64,000 nt of DNA from assembly GCF_035582795.1 (NCBI RefSeq), contig NC_134365.1:42760135-42824134 (forward strand). Reading direction: 5' to 3'. Below the pieces are notes generated by a model. It made no database searches. It was not told the origin of the DNA and worked only from the letters and a program-made list of their open reading frames with translations. Source of the stretch: Mycteria americana. Taxonomy: Eukaryota > Chordata > Aves > Ciconiiformes > Ciconiidae. Below are positions 11,701 through 29,985 of the stretch, in pieces. Both the position numbers and the translations under genes were made by a program. Within the stretch, counting starts at the first letter, position 1. Every line of letters begins with the position of its first letter.

Positions 11701-14700
11701 CAACCTGCAAGTCCTTTTCCGTAGTCACTGTTACTGATCCGTTCAAAACAATTTCTCTAGTGATTCCATTGTTTGCAGAAGCAACGGAGATATTTTGATC
11801 CACATAGAAAAGGACAAATTAGAAAAGTTTATTTTTTCAAAAAGTCCAATCCAAAATAGTTCAGCAGTGCTGAACAACTTCATTTACCTGACACAAAGTG
11901 TAACTAGAAGTACTGGCATACACTCATGGTACTGCATTTTCCAGGAGGTACAATGCTGTATTTGCTCAATCAAGTTGTGTGCACAAGAAAACCCAGCAAA
12001 ACCAGATGCCACCTCCAGTGCAAACAAAAGACATTCATATAACTCAATTGCTTAAACAACCAGTTTCTGTAGGATTGAATAGCAAGTGAATGAGTGATTC
12101 TACAAATACGAATTCAGCACTAATGTTTGAAGCCGCCAAACACAAAGGTGCAAACCAAGGGGTTGAATTTTAACTGTCCCAAAAATTGCAGCATGCTTGT
12201 GACCTGACCTGCAAGCAGTGGCCTTAATGCATGAGGCTGCACTCCAGTCTGATTGGTACAGTAAGCATATCCCCCAATACCCAGATTTCCTGTAAATTCA
12301 CTGTTTAAATTAAATTAACATTCTCTCATGGCCGGCACAGCCTGGAAATGCACATTGCGCCCCAGATACTGTATTTGACCGATGTACAGCTCTTGGTGTC
12401 CAACAAACTAGTCAGCCAAGATCACCCACCACCCCAAAAACTTCCTCAAGTTTAATGAGTGACTAAGCTCAAATCAGAAATGAACCTATAAGCCAATTTA
12501 CCATGTAGCTCTGTAAGTCCAGCAGAAGCAAAAAATAAATGAACATGAAGCACATACGGTACTGAGACGCAGCTTTTCCAGAAAGTTGCCCTGAATTACT
12601 GCATTGCTAAGATACCAAAGTGATTTTTAGTTGTCTTTATTTTGCAGAGTTGGGATCCAGATTTGGCAAAGACCGCGAAAGCTTGGGCAAAGAAATGCCT
12701 GTTTAAACATAATACGTACCTCAAAGATCCAGGGCAGGCTCACCCCAAATTTACCCCTGTTGGAGAAAACCTCTGGACTGGCTCACTTTCTCATTTTACT
12801 GTGCAAGCAGCCATCACCTCTTGGTACAACGAGGTCAGCGCCTACAATTATGCCACCAATAACTGCAGAGGAACATGTGGCCACTATACGCAGGTATGCA
12901 TTGCATTTCTCCATCTAAACCATGAACCAGCATTGCCATTTTGACACAGAAACTCCAGATTTCTGTTGAAGATTCAATGAACTGTTTTCCAAGTGTTGTA
13001 GTCTTATTTTCCGTCTGTGTGCACGAGATGTTCTCATGTCCCCATTTTAGGAAGGAAAAGAGTCACTGCATTTTTTTTTAAATATGCCAGTTGTATTTTG
13101 TTTCCAGGAGGAAAACAGGATAGCCATCAAGCAGTCGGATTTAGGCAAGCAGTGGCCAAAAACCAGGCAAGGGCAATGGCTGTGGGCTGCACTGCGTGGT
13201 GGGACGAGGTCCCAGCTCTGGCAGGCAGCCTCCGCATGGCACCACAAGCCATGCCAAGGGCTGTGGAAATACCAGCATGTAAAGAGATGTCTGCAGCTCT
13301 GCAAGCATCACGTGTGCATTTTTCTCAACCACGATTCCCAAAGAACTAACCACGGCTATGGGAGAACAGGACGGCTTGCAACAGTGGCTCTAGGGATTAC
13401 ATTTTGACCTGAAGCTATTTAATATTTTCTGTGCAGATACGCATATGCATTTAGGACTTGAAGAGATGAGCTGAAGCTGGTGGGGGGTCTGAACGACAGG
13501 CGCAGGTTCTTGCTTGCAGAGAAGATATTTAGATGCAGGAGCCGTGAGAGGTGACAGTGTGTTGCTTTTTGACCTTGCTCACAAGGACATGGCAAGAGTC
13601 AGCATCTGGAAACTGTGGTGAAACGCACCTTACCTGGCACTAACGCGCAGTGCTGTTTACCACGTTGTTTGTAAAGGAGCAGCCCAGATGGTTGCATGGG
13701 GGAGAATAAGAAAATAAGATTATTCTCACTTGGAGTCGGCAGTGATAGTGACTGTAGCTAGAAGCTGCGTGTCTGCCCAGTTTGGGAGGCACCCTTGGGT
13801 CTGCACCTTTGGGGAATGCCTGGTTCCTCTCCCTCCTTCCCAGCTGTGGAGAAGAGGAGTTTCCTCTGGGTACAATTACTGCAGCTACCACGAGCACATC
13901 CCCAGCGTGTGCCTCAGCCGGTGGCCGCCTGGGACGGGGAGGGTCCTGTGATTCGGTCCTTCACCGTCCTCGGGGATGCAGCTGTCTATGGCTGACGTTG
14001 GGAACAGCCTCTGCTCTGCCGCTGCACTGAGAACACCCTCAGGAGCCCAAGCAGTGTGTCCTCTTCCCAGAGCTGGCACCAAACAGCCGCCAACCGAAAG
14101 GGCCAAGCCTCCCTTTCGAGTCGGCAGAGGTGCGAGTGTGTTTCTTCATCTCCTGTGCTGGCGGGATCTCTCCACATCTCTCATGTAGTCCGTCATTGCT
14201 GCTGTTGTACAGCCCTCGGGTACCACTGCACCCTCGCCTCCCCTCTGCTTCTGTCACGGGGTCTGTTTTTCCAGGACTGAAGTATTTGGCTGCACTGTAA
14301 TCTTTGAGCTGGATATAGCATGCTGGGCCAAACCGAACAGCGTGTACATTAGATGATGTAGTGCCCTCGCCTCTAGATTATCTTGGTCGTGGTCATGATG
14401 CTTAAAGGCAGGACCACAGCCTGGACATGCTCCATCTCCCTGCTCCTCCCGTAACACCCGTGCCTTCCGGCACTTTGCCTACACCTCCCCTCTGGATTTA
14501 GTATGGGGGCAATCAGACCTCATGGGAGCTATATCAGAGCTAATGGATTGCCACAGAATCACAGCATTGTATAGGCTGGAAAAGACCTTTAAGATCATCG
14601 AGTCCAACCATTAACCTAACACTACCAAGACCACCACTACACCATGTCCCTAAGCACCTCATCCAAACATCTTTTAAATACCTCCAGGGATGGCGACTCA

Positions 14701-17700
14701 ACCACTTCCCTGGGCAGCCTGTGCCAATGCTGGAAAACCCTTTCGCTGAAGTAAAGTTTCCTAATATCCTATCTAAACCTCCCCTGGTGCAACTTGAGGC
14801 CATTTCCTCTCATCCTATCACTTGTTACCTGGGAGAAGAGACCGACCCCCACCTCTCTACAACCTCCTTTCAGGTAGTTGAAGAGAGCGATAAGGTCTCC
14901 CCTCAGCCTCCTTTTCTCCAGGCTAAACAACCCCAGCTCCCTCAGCCGCTCCTCATCAGACTTGTTCTCCAGACCCTTCACCAGCTTCGTTGTCCTTCTC
15001 TGGACACGCTCCAGCACCTCAATGTCTCTCTTATAGTGAGGGGCCCAAAACTGAACACAGTAGTCGAGGTGTGGCCTCACCAGTACCGAGTACAGGGCCA
15101 CGAAGCAAAGAAGACAAACTTGACCTTCTCCTTTGCAAGAGAGGAAAACTACCCGTTACAGCCAGTCATTCTTTCTTTCAGTCATTTTAATAAACACCTG
15201 GTGAATTGTGCAAAACAATCAGGTGTTTTCAGAATAAACTATGATTTCAAGATCCATCACTGCTGCTTTCCCCCATGAAGTTGACCCAAGGAGTGGTCCT
15301 CAGCCAATTTGTTGTCATGAAACAGAGGAGGGCAGGTCTTCTCCGTAACACTTTAGATGCTGAAGCAAAGCCTTTGTCACCAGTGTACCTATCTGTCTTT
15401 GCAGATTGTTTGGGCTACAAGCTACAAGGTTGGCTGTGCTGTCCATTTCTGTCCCAGCGTGGCATACTCCTCCATAACCAAGGCAGCGCACTTCATCTGC
15501 AACTACGGGCCGGCGTAAGGTTTCTCATCACAAATATTTCACAGGGTTTGGGGTCCTGCCCCTTCCCTCCCACAATGTGCAACTTTATTAGATCAGTCCA
15601 TCATTCTTGTGTTTTGTGGGAGGAAACGGTCCCCAAAATAGAGAAGGAGGTACACCTCTGTCCAACCAGCTTCTTTTGGCTAGATGAGGCCTATGTATTG
15701 TAGCCAAAAAGCAGAGGCACTGGTAAAAAGGGTAAAATTTAAGATACTGGAATGAAAGTACTGAAGTGATCACTTGAAAACTAATCCCTTGCTCCTGAGT
15801 GCCAAGAGGGCCCCAGACTGTTGCCAAGGTGCAAGCCCAAAATCTGAAAATATTTACACATGTGCCTGCAGAATTAAGCCTCTAGGTCAATAGTTTGGAT
15901 AAATATTAGTGTGCAATGCTTGCAGATGCAGTCTTAGCTTTAGCATGAGAGTTTGGGGCTGAGGGCTGCTCGTGAGGCTGGGGCTCCTCAAGGCAACAGT
16001 TTATCTGGAGGTGCTTCATCTGCATTGTCACTAGGATATCTGTTGCATCTAGGATGGATGCTTTTTTACCCTTCTCCAGCTAATTAATGCCACCACAGTC
16101 TACATAGAGCTTTAAAAGCTTTACATGCATACCATGTTGGGCCAAGGCCATGCCAGCCCATGAACTCAAGCAAGTTTGGCATTCCTGTTGTCCATGCTTC
16201 ATCCTTGAAGAATATGTACCCTTGACCAGATACCTTGAAATGACACAGCTGCTGCTGGGCTAAAGCAACAAAACTGCTCTCCCCAGAAGCCCCACACCCA
16301 AACGGGCTGGGGGACCATTGCCTCTGCCGGTTCTCAAAAGCCACTGATCACCCAGGGCAGCCTCTCCTTTCCCTTCTCAGCACTTGCTAGATGGTGCAGA
16401 AACCCTGTGCACAGGCAAGCAGGCTCCCAGTGCTGCTGGGAGATGCTCTCTGTCCCTCAAGCCTCACGCCTGGGTCTCCCAAAAACACAAGCCAAGCCTT
16501 CCTCCTTCTGCCCCTTAGCCAATATCTGTATCATGCAGAGGACCAAAATCACACTGGATTTCTTGCCCTGCGTCAGCAGGGACCCCATGGGGAAGTGGAG
16601 GGGTGTCTTCAACCCTCAACAGCACCCAGCAGAGCGGGCAGGGTGCTCTCCGGGGAGGCGAAGGGCTCTAGAGAGGGCTTTAAAACTAGGCCCTTCCCTG
16701 CTGGGTCAGGACACCACAAACAGGCTGTTGCGTACTAAGAAGTGCGGTAATGTAATGTCTGGCTGTTGCTTTTGAGAAGCAGCAACTTAAGTTCTTTATT
16801 TATGTAATCTTCAACTGTTTTCAACTCTGCCAAGGGCCAAAGCAAGATGCATACACAATTTCAATTCCTAAAGTGAATATACTCCAAAGGATTTTCTTCA
16901 GCTTAGACCAAGCAAAGAAAGCCTCACCTTGCTGAAAGTAGAGGTTTTACCATGCAGTTTAGCACTGCTGAGATTGCATGCATATAAAATCCCTCTCAGT
17001 ACATTTATGGGCAGTTTGAGGCACGCTGTAAATCTTGCTTTGGCCATGCTCCAAGCAAAGCAGAAGCACTGAGCTGCATTTGGTGCGGTATCAGAGGTGG
17101 GCAGGTAATACTGAGCCAAGAGCCCAGGCAGTTTGAGAGCAGTGTTACTTTCCTTCGCAGTGGGAATTACCCAGTGCACCCGTACAAGACGGGAGCAGCG
17201 TGCAGCGACTGCAACGGCGAGCGGTGTGCCAGCCAGCTGTGTCGTAAGTAGAAGACAACCAGCCCTCCTCCCTAAGCACACGTAGAAAGGGAAAGAGCAC
17301 ACAAAAGATAATGGCAGGAGGCAGGCACAGCACTCTCCTGTTCCTAAATATAGTCTGAAAAACTGCAGTCAGAAGCCAAGTGAGCAGTGATGCACAAAGA
17401 GAGGGGAGGAGGGCAGAAAGAGCCTATTTTCTACCCCAGGAAGTGATGGGATGGGATGGGATCTGCTCTTCAGGTTCTGGAGGGCATGATGCAGGAGATG
17501 TAGTGGCTGCAGTTTAAGGTGTTATTACCCCCGCCAGAAGTTACCGCTTGCACAAATGGGAAGCACAAAAGGGGATACACATCCCCTCCCAGGGCCTCCA
17601 GGTTATTACCTGGTGCACGAGCTGCAGCCTGAGCTGGTGCAGGTCCAAGCGAGCCTTGTCCCCACCGCGCCGCTGCCGGGGGGGAGCACGGCCACGGCAC

Positions 17701-18689
17701 TGCCAAAGCTGCTCGCTCCACTGACCATCAGCCAGGCCATCTGCTTTCCCCTAAGCACTGGGAGGGAGCCAGGGCAACGTGCACATGTGCGGGTGCGAGA
17801 GCCCTTCACAGGGACGTGGCGCTCAGCCTGAGCCCCTGGCAGCCCACCCGATTCACCGGCCCTTGGCTTTGCGATGGCCAGATGGGGTCAGGTGGAGAGG
17901 AGACCTTCTGCAATTCCCGTAAGAAGGCCAAGGCACTGTGCTGTGGACATCTGCCCCAGGGGGAGCTGAGGGTACAGTCACACTTCTCCCCAGCACTCAA
18001 GCCCAGCGAACGAACGGAGCAGAAAGGTGGTGTTAAAACACCAGCACCGCAGGATGGAGAGGGAGTCCCTGACTCACGGGACTGTTAAACATTACTTACA
18101 GGCTGAGGATCTTAAATGCAAGGCGCTGGGCAAAACTCAAAGAGATCTTGTGAAGTGCACCTGAGGGAGCGAGTCCTCTCTATGTCAGCCACTGGTGGGG
18201 GGAGAAATCAACATGGTGTGATCAAGTGCTCCTCAGCAAAGCCCGAACAGTCGCTGCAGGGCTCTCCCAAAGTCTGCGGGTCTTTGCTTCTTCCTGGAAA
18301 GAAACGCAGCTCCCATAGCAGCATTTGCGAGCCCATTGTGAGGCTCACACTTCATTCCCTTTTGCTTAGACTTAAATTGTTTATAATGTGTAAGTCTGCT
18401 GATGGTCACTTCTTTTTTCTCTCCAGAAAATGCGGAGCGTGACAAAGTCATTAGTAAGTACCACCAGCATTTACTGCTTCCATTTGTTGCCCTTGGTGCA
18501 GTTATACTTGAAAACAAGTAACTTGTTTTGTTCATAGGTGATTCCAGGTGGCGTCCAGACTGGGACAGACCTGCATGTGATGAGTACTGCATCACCGTTA
18601 TTGCTTTAAGGCCCTTACTCCTTATACTGATAATTCTGGCCACCTGGCTCCTACCAAAATACCGGTCTATAGCACCTGCCAGTGAGTGA
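8564..18689 (+). CDS. GLIPR1: GLIPR1, CAP-domain membrane protein, complete 6-exon coding region (265 aa)
   Basis: Exons 8564-8743, 12648-12893, 15405-15514, 17161-17243, 18427-18453 and 18538-18689 join in frame (798 nt with stop), each at GT/AG sites. A signal peptide covers about residues 1-20. The CAP domain spans about 30-184 with His43, Glu100 (PVGENLW), Glu122 (WYNEV) and His139 (CGHYTQ), and an intact CAP2 motif (ICNYGPAGNYP). Then come a Cys hinge (ACSDC, RCASQLC), [12 protein letters not shown] and a hydrophobic segment ([16 protein letters not shown]) with a short tail. The length is close to mammalian GLIPR1 (about 266 aa). Position next to convergent KRR1 agrees with human gene order. 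The family is secreted or membrane-anchored; GLIPR1 is described as p53-responsive and myeloid-expressed, but its molecular activity is not settled. Intron 1 (3.9 kb) and introns 3-4 show no clear elements; intron 2 holds a CR1 fragment. Confidence 0.95.
12648..12893 (+). CDS. GLIPR1: GLIPR1 exon 2: core of CAP domain
   Basis: Acceptor ATTTTGCAG, donor CAG|GTATGC. Eighty-two codons from [13 protein letters not shown] to CGHYTQ, phase 0 at both ends, strongly similar to 2401-2646. Confidence 0.95.
14551..15100 (-). mobile_element. CR1 LINE, 5'-truncated 3' end, in GLIPR1 intron 2
   Basis: On the - strand it encodes the CR1 reverse-transcriptase C-terminal part, with [41 protein letters not shown] and [12 protein letters not shown]. 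It ends in the typical CR1 tail (GATGATCTT followed by GGTCTTTTCCAGCC). CR1 sequence stops abruptly near 15100, which is the usual 5' truncation. It is antisense to GLIPR1. Confidence 0.93.
15405..15514 (+). CDS. GLIPR1: GLIPR1 exon 3: [11 protein letters not shown] and CAP2 motif
   Basis: Acceptor TCTTTGCAG, donor GC|GTAAGG. Encodes the end of the CAP1 motif and the standard ICNYGPA motif. Confidence 0.94.
17161..17243 (+). CDS. GLIPR1: GLIPR1 exon 4: Cys-rich hinge
   Basis: Acceptor CTTCGCAG, donor C|GTAAGT. Encodes [20 protein letters not shown] and CASQLC. It is GC-richer than its paralog at 3977-4059. Confidence 0.94.
18427..18453 (+). CDS. GLIPR1: GLIPR1 exon 5: 27-bp microexon
   Basis: Acceptor CTCTCCAG, donor A|GTAAGT; encodes QNAERDKVI, matching the ENTEREKLI microexon of the upstream gene. 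Confidence 0.9.
18538..18689 (+). CDS. GLIPR1: GLIPR1 exon 6: C-terminal anchor and stop
   Basis: Acceptor TTCATAG. Encodes [12 protein letters not shown], a hydrophobic helix of about 16 residues and a short tail ending at TGA. No proline-rich stalk. Confidence 0.93.
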
Positions 18690-19413
18690 CACACATGCTG
18701 AAGACCATGAAAGCACTTAGGTCAACTCATCCCTTCCCTGTACATAAGTTACTGGCAGCACAAAGATCGGTAGAGACATCATTTGCATCCACAGGTGATT
18801 TAGAAGTACAGAAATACCATCTTCGTTGCAGGCAGCAGCTAGGAGAGCTGATAAGCAGCTTTCTCATTGCTCAGAACCAGTAACTGGTTTTAAATTACCC
18901 ATGTATTTTTTTCGAAGTGGAGCGGTGTGAGCAGGATCTGGTGGGTAGGGGAGCACGCTGCCCAGGCAGAGCACTGAGGTGCAGGCAGCTGCCTGCCACA
19001 CTTTCTTAGGAAGGGCTGGAGGGTGCCCAGCCCAGGAGCCTGGCCCCAAGCCCCAGCCAAGGCCCCTGGCAGAGCACGCACCTCTGTCGTTCCTACTGAG
19101 GTCTCTCCTTGGACGCTCCTCCAGCAAGATGCAGGGTACCCTGGACAGGTTTTACATTTAGATGTTTTTCTAATACTTTTTGGACCCATGTGAGCTCTGG
19201 CATTTGCATCCTGGGGCAGGCAGTGCATTTCTGAGTCTCACAGTGCACTCGGGCCACTGATACTTTTCTTTGCTTAGAATTTGTTTTTAAACATGCTTCA
19301 TCTGTGCCAAGACAGAGTTTCACCTGTGTTTACACTATTATGTATCACTGCGATCTTTCCTGTTTTTTCTTTCCTCTTTTCTAAGCATAGGGGGGTTGAC
19401 TGCTATTTCAAAC

Positions 19414-19419
19414 AATAAA
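19414..19419 (+). other. Candidate poly(A) signal for GLIPR1
   Basis: AATAAA about 725 bp after the stop, followed within 45 bp by a GT-rich stretch (TGTGTGGCAATCGTGTATTT), the usual downstream element. Confidence 0.6.
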
Positions 19420-22400
19420 TCATTATTTCCTGCTTCTCATGTGTGGCAATCGTGTATTTGCAACATGATCTAAAGCTTAACTGCTGGTACACAAAAAACC
19501 CCCACGTTCAGCTCCAACCTGCACAATGCCGAGAAACACAATGCTGGGAAAGATGGCATAAAACTCCAAATAAAATCACGCTGTGCCCGTAGTTATGCCT
19601 TTGGTTCAACAGCTGCCAAGGGATGAGTCTCCTGGAACCTGCACGTCTGGAGTAAGCAGAAAGCAGTGGGGACAGCTGCTGTGTTCAGCTGGGCATGTCC
19701 TCTACCGACCGCAGTCACTCAGCTCGAGCAGAGGCTGGCAGGAGCAGAGCTGCACAAGCATACAGCTGGACCATAGCGATGCATATCTATTCGGAGGCGG
19801 GTTTAGCTGCCTCTGCACCATGCCCCTCTGCAGGGCACAGACACACACTGCTATAAAGGAAGCCAGGAAGTTCCCCTCACTGCTTCGTTTCTGCGGTCCT
19901 GCCCCTGCAGTACCTGTCAGTGTTTCTGCATACGCACTCCCGACCCCACTGCTGGGGTGGTTGTCAACTGAAAGCACTGGAACTGGGACCAGTAATGTTT
20001 CTCACATTACTCTTCCAGGTAGTTAACTGCTTGCAGATAGAATCCTCTCAGCATCACAGCATTCCCTGAATAAACCATTTTTCAAAATGCAAATATGGCT
20101 GGGGACAAAATTCCAAATTTTGCCCTTGATGTGTCTTTGCCCTTAATATATACCAGAGCCCCTGTAGCCAAGACATCATACTTGCAGACAGGAGATGAGC
20201 AGTTTCTTTTCCACACTCCAGTGACCAGGGTCCCAGTACCCACGCTGGCCTACTTGTGAGAGCACCAAGCTCAGTTCTGTCTTCCAAACTAGGCAGATTA
20301 GAGTGCTTAAAAAAAAATCCCCATTACAAAAGCAAGGCCATGGGTCTATCTGTTAAAAAAAGCAGCTATTTTCCTCCTTGTCTTTTTGCCACTCTTGTGC
20401 AAGACCCAAGCCTCGAGCTTCACATACGGCAAACTCTCATCTGACAACGGGATGGCAAGGAGCACATGGGCAGCAGGACTTACTCTGTGTCTTGCACAGG
20501 GCTCCCACACCAGCACGGAGCCTGGCACAGTGTCTGCCCCACTACTGCAAAGAGAAATGCAGGAGAGGGAAGAGCATACGCTGCTGTGTCCAGGGAGCAA
20601 AAATGAGCTCAGCAGGAATTCTCCCCTGCTTAGTATAATCTGTGCTTGGTCTCCAGGAGAGTAAACAGAACAAACACAGAGCCCTTAAAGTTCAAAACAT
20701 TCACAGAACTGTCATTTAACTATATACTTCAGCAGCTCTAAGGAAATACCATAGAAAAAGCTTCATTAAAAACCCTGTAAATCACTGGGGCTTAGGGGAA
20801 AAAAACCCAAAAGTTTACAACTTGGTATCTTTCAAACAAAAAAAGCCTGAAAGTCAAAAAGTCAAAGCTAAACAAGTACTGCATCTCATTTTAAGGACAT
20901 CCAAAAATCCAGATATTTAACTCCTGATGATCAAAGCACTTTTGAGTTATCCACATGTATCTTACGGCATATACCCATGAATTCCATACGATAAATGCAA
21001 AACACTGATACACAAATACAGCCTTCAGGTACTTTTTTGCAAGTCTATAAACTGTAAAATCAGTTTAAGGAGATAATTTGCAATAGTTCAAGCTGTTCTG
21101 AAAATACCAAAAAAACTTTTTCACCCTTCCAAATCCACTTGGTTTTCTATTCTTTACTTTTTATACAAGCGTTAGAACTGTATAGCCATATTCTCTGAGA
21201 AAACAGGTGCAAAAAGCACCAACAGTGAGCCCATGCAGCCAGTCACCATTCAGATATGGACTCTAAGCAGACAAATCCTTTGGTTTAACTTGCCTACAGG
21301 AATGAGTAGGCTTTCTTGATTTTCCAGTTTAAGCAAATAAATGTCCAACCAACAATCCTTGAGACCTGTCAGCCATAACAACTGAAAAAGATTAAACACA
21401 AAGCAAAGCCTTTTCACTCCATAACAACAGAAGGACAAGACTCTCTGAAGCTGTTAGGAGTTTTACTATGGATAGGGATTTGATGCAAAAGCTACATAGA
21501 TGTCTCAGGTGTGGATCCAAATTAAAAAAGCACAATGGAAGTATATATAATTTAAGGCCAGGCTGTCACCAGGTTGAGCTGTTTTCCTGCACTGCAACTC
21601 AGGCAACCAGGCAGTTAGCTGGTGCAGCTGGAAAACACTTTTTTGTAGGGTGCTTTCAGCTAGATCAAGTTCCTGAAATGAAATGCCAGCCTGCAAGACC
21701 AGTGTAGGGCAACCAGCCCTGCACTTTTTAACTTTTGAAACAAAAAACAGGGGAACACCTGTGCCAGTCCTCTGCAGTGAAAGCGGCCTCATCCGGTCTA
21801 GACTAGAACCGAAGACTCTCCCTCCCCTAATACACTCCTGCTCCTTCCCTGGTTACAGACTCCTCCTTACTCGTTTCTAGCTCTGCAGACTCTGCAGTTG
21901 AAGCACTCGTTCGTGGGATCACACTGTGAGAACAGGCATTTAAACTCAAGTATGGCAGCGCCTCCTGTTGAAATTAGTCCTTTCACTATGTAAGAGGTCT
22001 TAACTACCTGACTGGTACTGAATTTAGGTCACTGCTGTACACCGTCAACTGCTAAACACCAGTTGGTGTTTCTAAAAAGCTTTTCATCGTGCTGGTATCA
22101 CTAAACACATCAGCTCACTTGTTTCCGAGATGGGTGTTTGTGACTTATTGATCATATTCTCAGTGAACTGTTGAAGTAGTATTTTCCTGATTTGATTCCA
22201 CAAGTAATTAAACTGCTGTTTACGAACAATGCAGTCCCTAAAAGGATCGAGAGTGGTTTTTCCTTAACAATTAAGTGCCAAGAAGTGATCACATAACTGA
22301 AAGGCACACTAAGGTTAATGTTGTCCCCTACCCTAAAGGGCAAGCATCATAGCTATTTATCAACACACACATACTGGCTATTTAAGCACACATTTTCTAA

Positions 22401-23056
22401 ATTCTTATATATGCAAAAAAGGAAATGGCTGTGTTTTGACTTACTAGTTTCAAATAAAAGGTCACTAACCTAAAAGCAGTGAGTTACAATGTTCTAGCAT
22501 AATCATTTCCACTGCATGTGCAGGTGATCAAAACTCCAAAACCTGGCAAAAACACTCCAAATTGGTGTGGCTCTGCCACCTCCTAATCATTACATTTGCT
22601 TCTTTAATCTCAGATGTATCAAATAAGCAACATCTGCTCTTCCAGTGAACTTTATTTCATCACAATTTGCATTTTCAGGAAACTAAAAACCTGTAGACTT
22701 CCTTTAAAAAAGGGGAAGGACCTCAAAATAAAAAGGGGAAAAAAAAAAAAAGAGGAACGCAATTTCTTAGACTTCCTTGCAAGCAAGAAGTAAATTCAGA
22801 ATATATTTAAAGACAGGTAACAAGAATTTATGCGTTCCCTGCAGCACACTCGGTGTGGAAAGACACTTGCTTTCTACCACATTCTGTCTAACAACCTCCA
22901 GCATAATGCTAATAAATGACAGTTTATTAATGGCACTCAGTTAAGATTATGGTTTGTCTAATTCTCACATGAACCTGTGAGCTTGTTTCCTGGAAAACAT
23001 GTAGGTTGTACAGTAGATGACTAATTAAAGGATTTAAGAACAATGTATTAAAATAG

Positions 23057-23062
23057 TTTATT
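23057..23062 (-). other. Candidate poly(A) signal for KRR1
   Basis: AATAAA on the - strand about 480 bp past the stop. Further copies at 22923-22928 and 22651-22656 could give longer 3' UTRs. Confidence 0.4.
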
Positions 23063-23540
23063 AACACTAAGACAAGACACACAAAAATAATCAGCTTTTA
23101 CAGAAACAAAAGCATAATATAGTAACAAATCTTGCCCATTCTGCAAAAGTCATCACCATAACTGAGGCTGCATTTAGTCTGGTAGTCTTTCACAGAAGAA
23201 TTACCTTAAACTCCCCACCGAGTTCTCTGACCCTAATGTTTAACATCCTGCATCAAACTCCTGAACGTTTCTATTACGAAACCTTCCCTTTAGGCAGACG
23301 GATATTACCCAAATCAACTTACTTTCTCAAACAACATAGCAGCGCAGATTTGCTTCATCAACCTTGGCAATTTTGCACAGCTGCTTTAGGTCCACTAATT
23401 AAAGTGTACTTATGAAAAGAGAATGTCTTGCTACCTAGTCTTTTCTTGTCCACATTATACTGACAGCAACACGTCTCAAATCTTCCAAGTGTGAAAATGT
23501 TAATTAACCTGGGAGAAAAGTGGGCATCTCAGGTGGTTAG

Positions 23541-29801
<6,261 letters not shown>

Positions 29802-29834
29802 GCCTGCCCTCGCGCCGCCACCGCTCACCCGGCG

Positions 29835-29896
29835 CCGGAAGCGCCGCGCGCCGGAAGGGGACGGGACGGGGCGCGGTGCACGCCGGGAACGGTAGT
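29835..29896 (-). promoter_or_regulatory. KRR1 core promoter motifs: two ETS sites and a ZNF143-like site
   Basis: CCGGAAG occurs at 29835-29841 and 29851-29857 (+ strand). On the - strand 29878-29896 reads ACTACCGTTCCCGGCGTGC, similar to the ZNF143/SBS motif ACTACAATTCCCAGCATGC with about four changes. All lie 30-100 bp upstream of the ATG. Such motif pairs are usual in housekeeping CpG promoters. Confidence 0.45.
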
Positions 29897-29985
29897 CCCG
29901 GTCGGCGGAGGGCATGAGGGGAGCGGGCGCGGTGGGGCGGCGGCGGGCGGCCTGGGCGCACCGGAGCGGTTGAGCAGTAGGGTTT

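Larger units (their letters stand above)
18690..23540. other. Shared 3' space between convergent GLIPR1 and KRR1
   Basis: No coding exon. The left part is GLIPR1 3' UTR up to about 19.44 kb, with later AATAAA copies at 19569 and 20069. The part from about 20.7 to 23.5 kb is AT-rich and without recognisable repeats. It may be KRR1 3' UTR on the - strand. Confidence 0.6.

Noticed and set aside
15275-15703. 142-codon + strand frame over GLIPR1 exon 3
   Set aside because: Wrong frame relative to the CAP domain; [11 protein letters not shown] is in another frame with proper splice sites.
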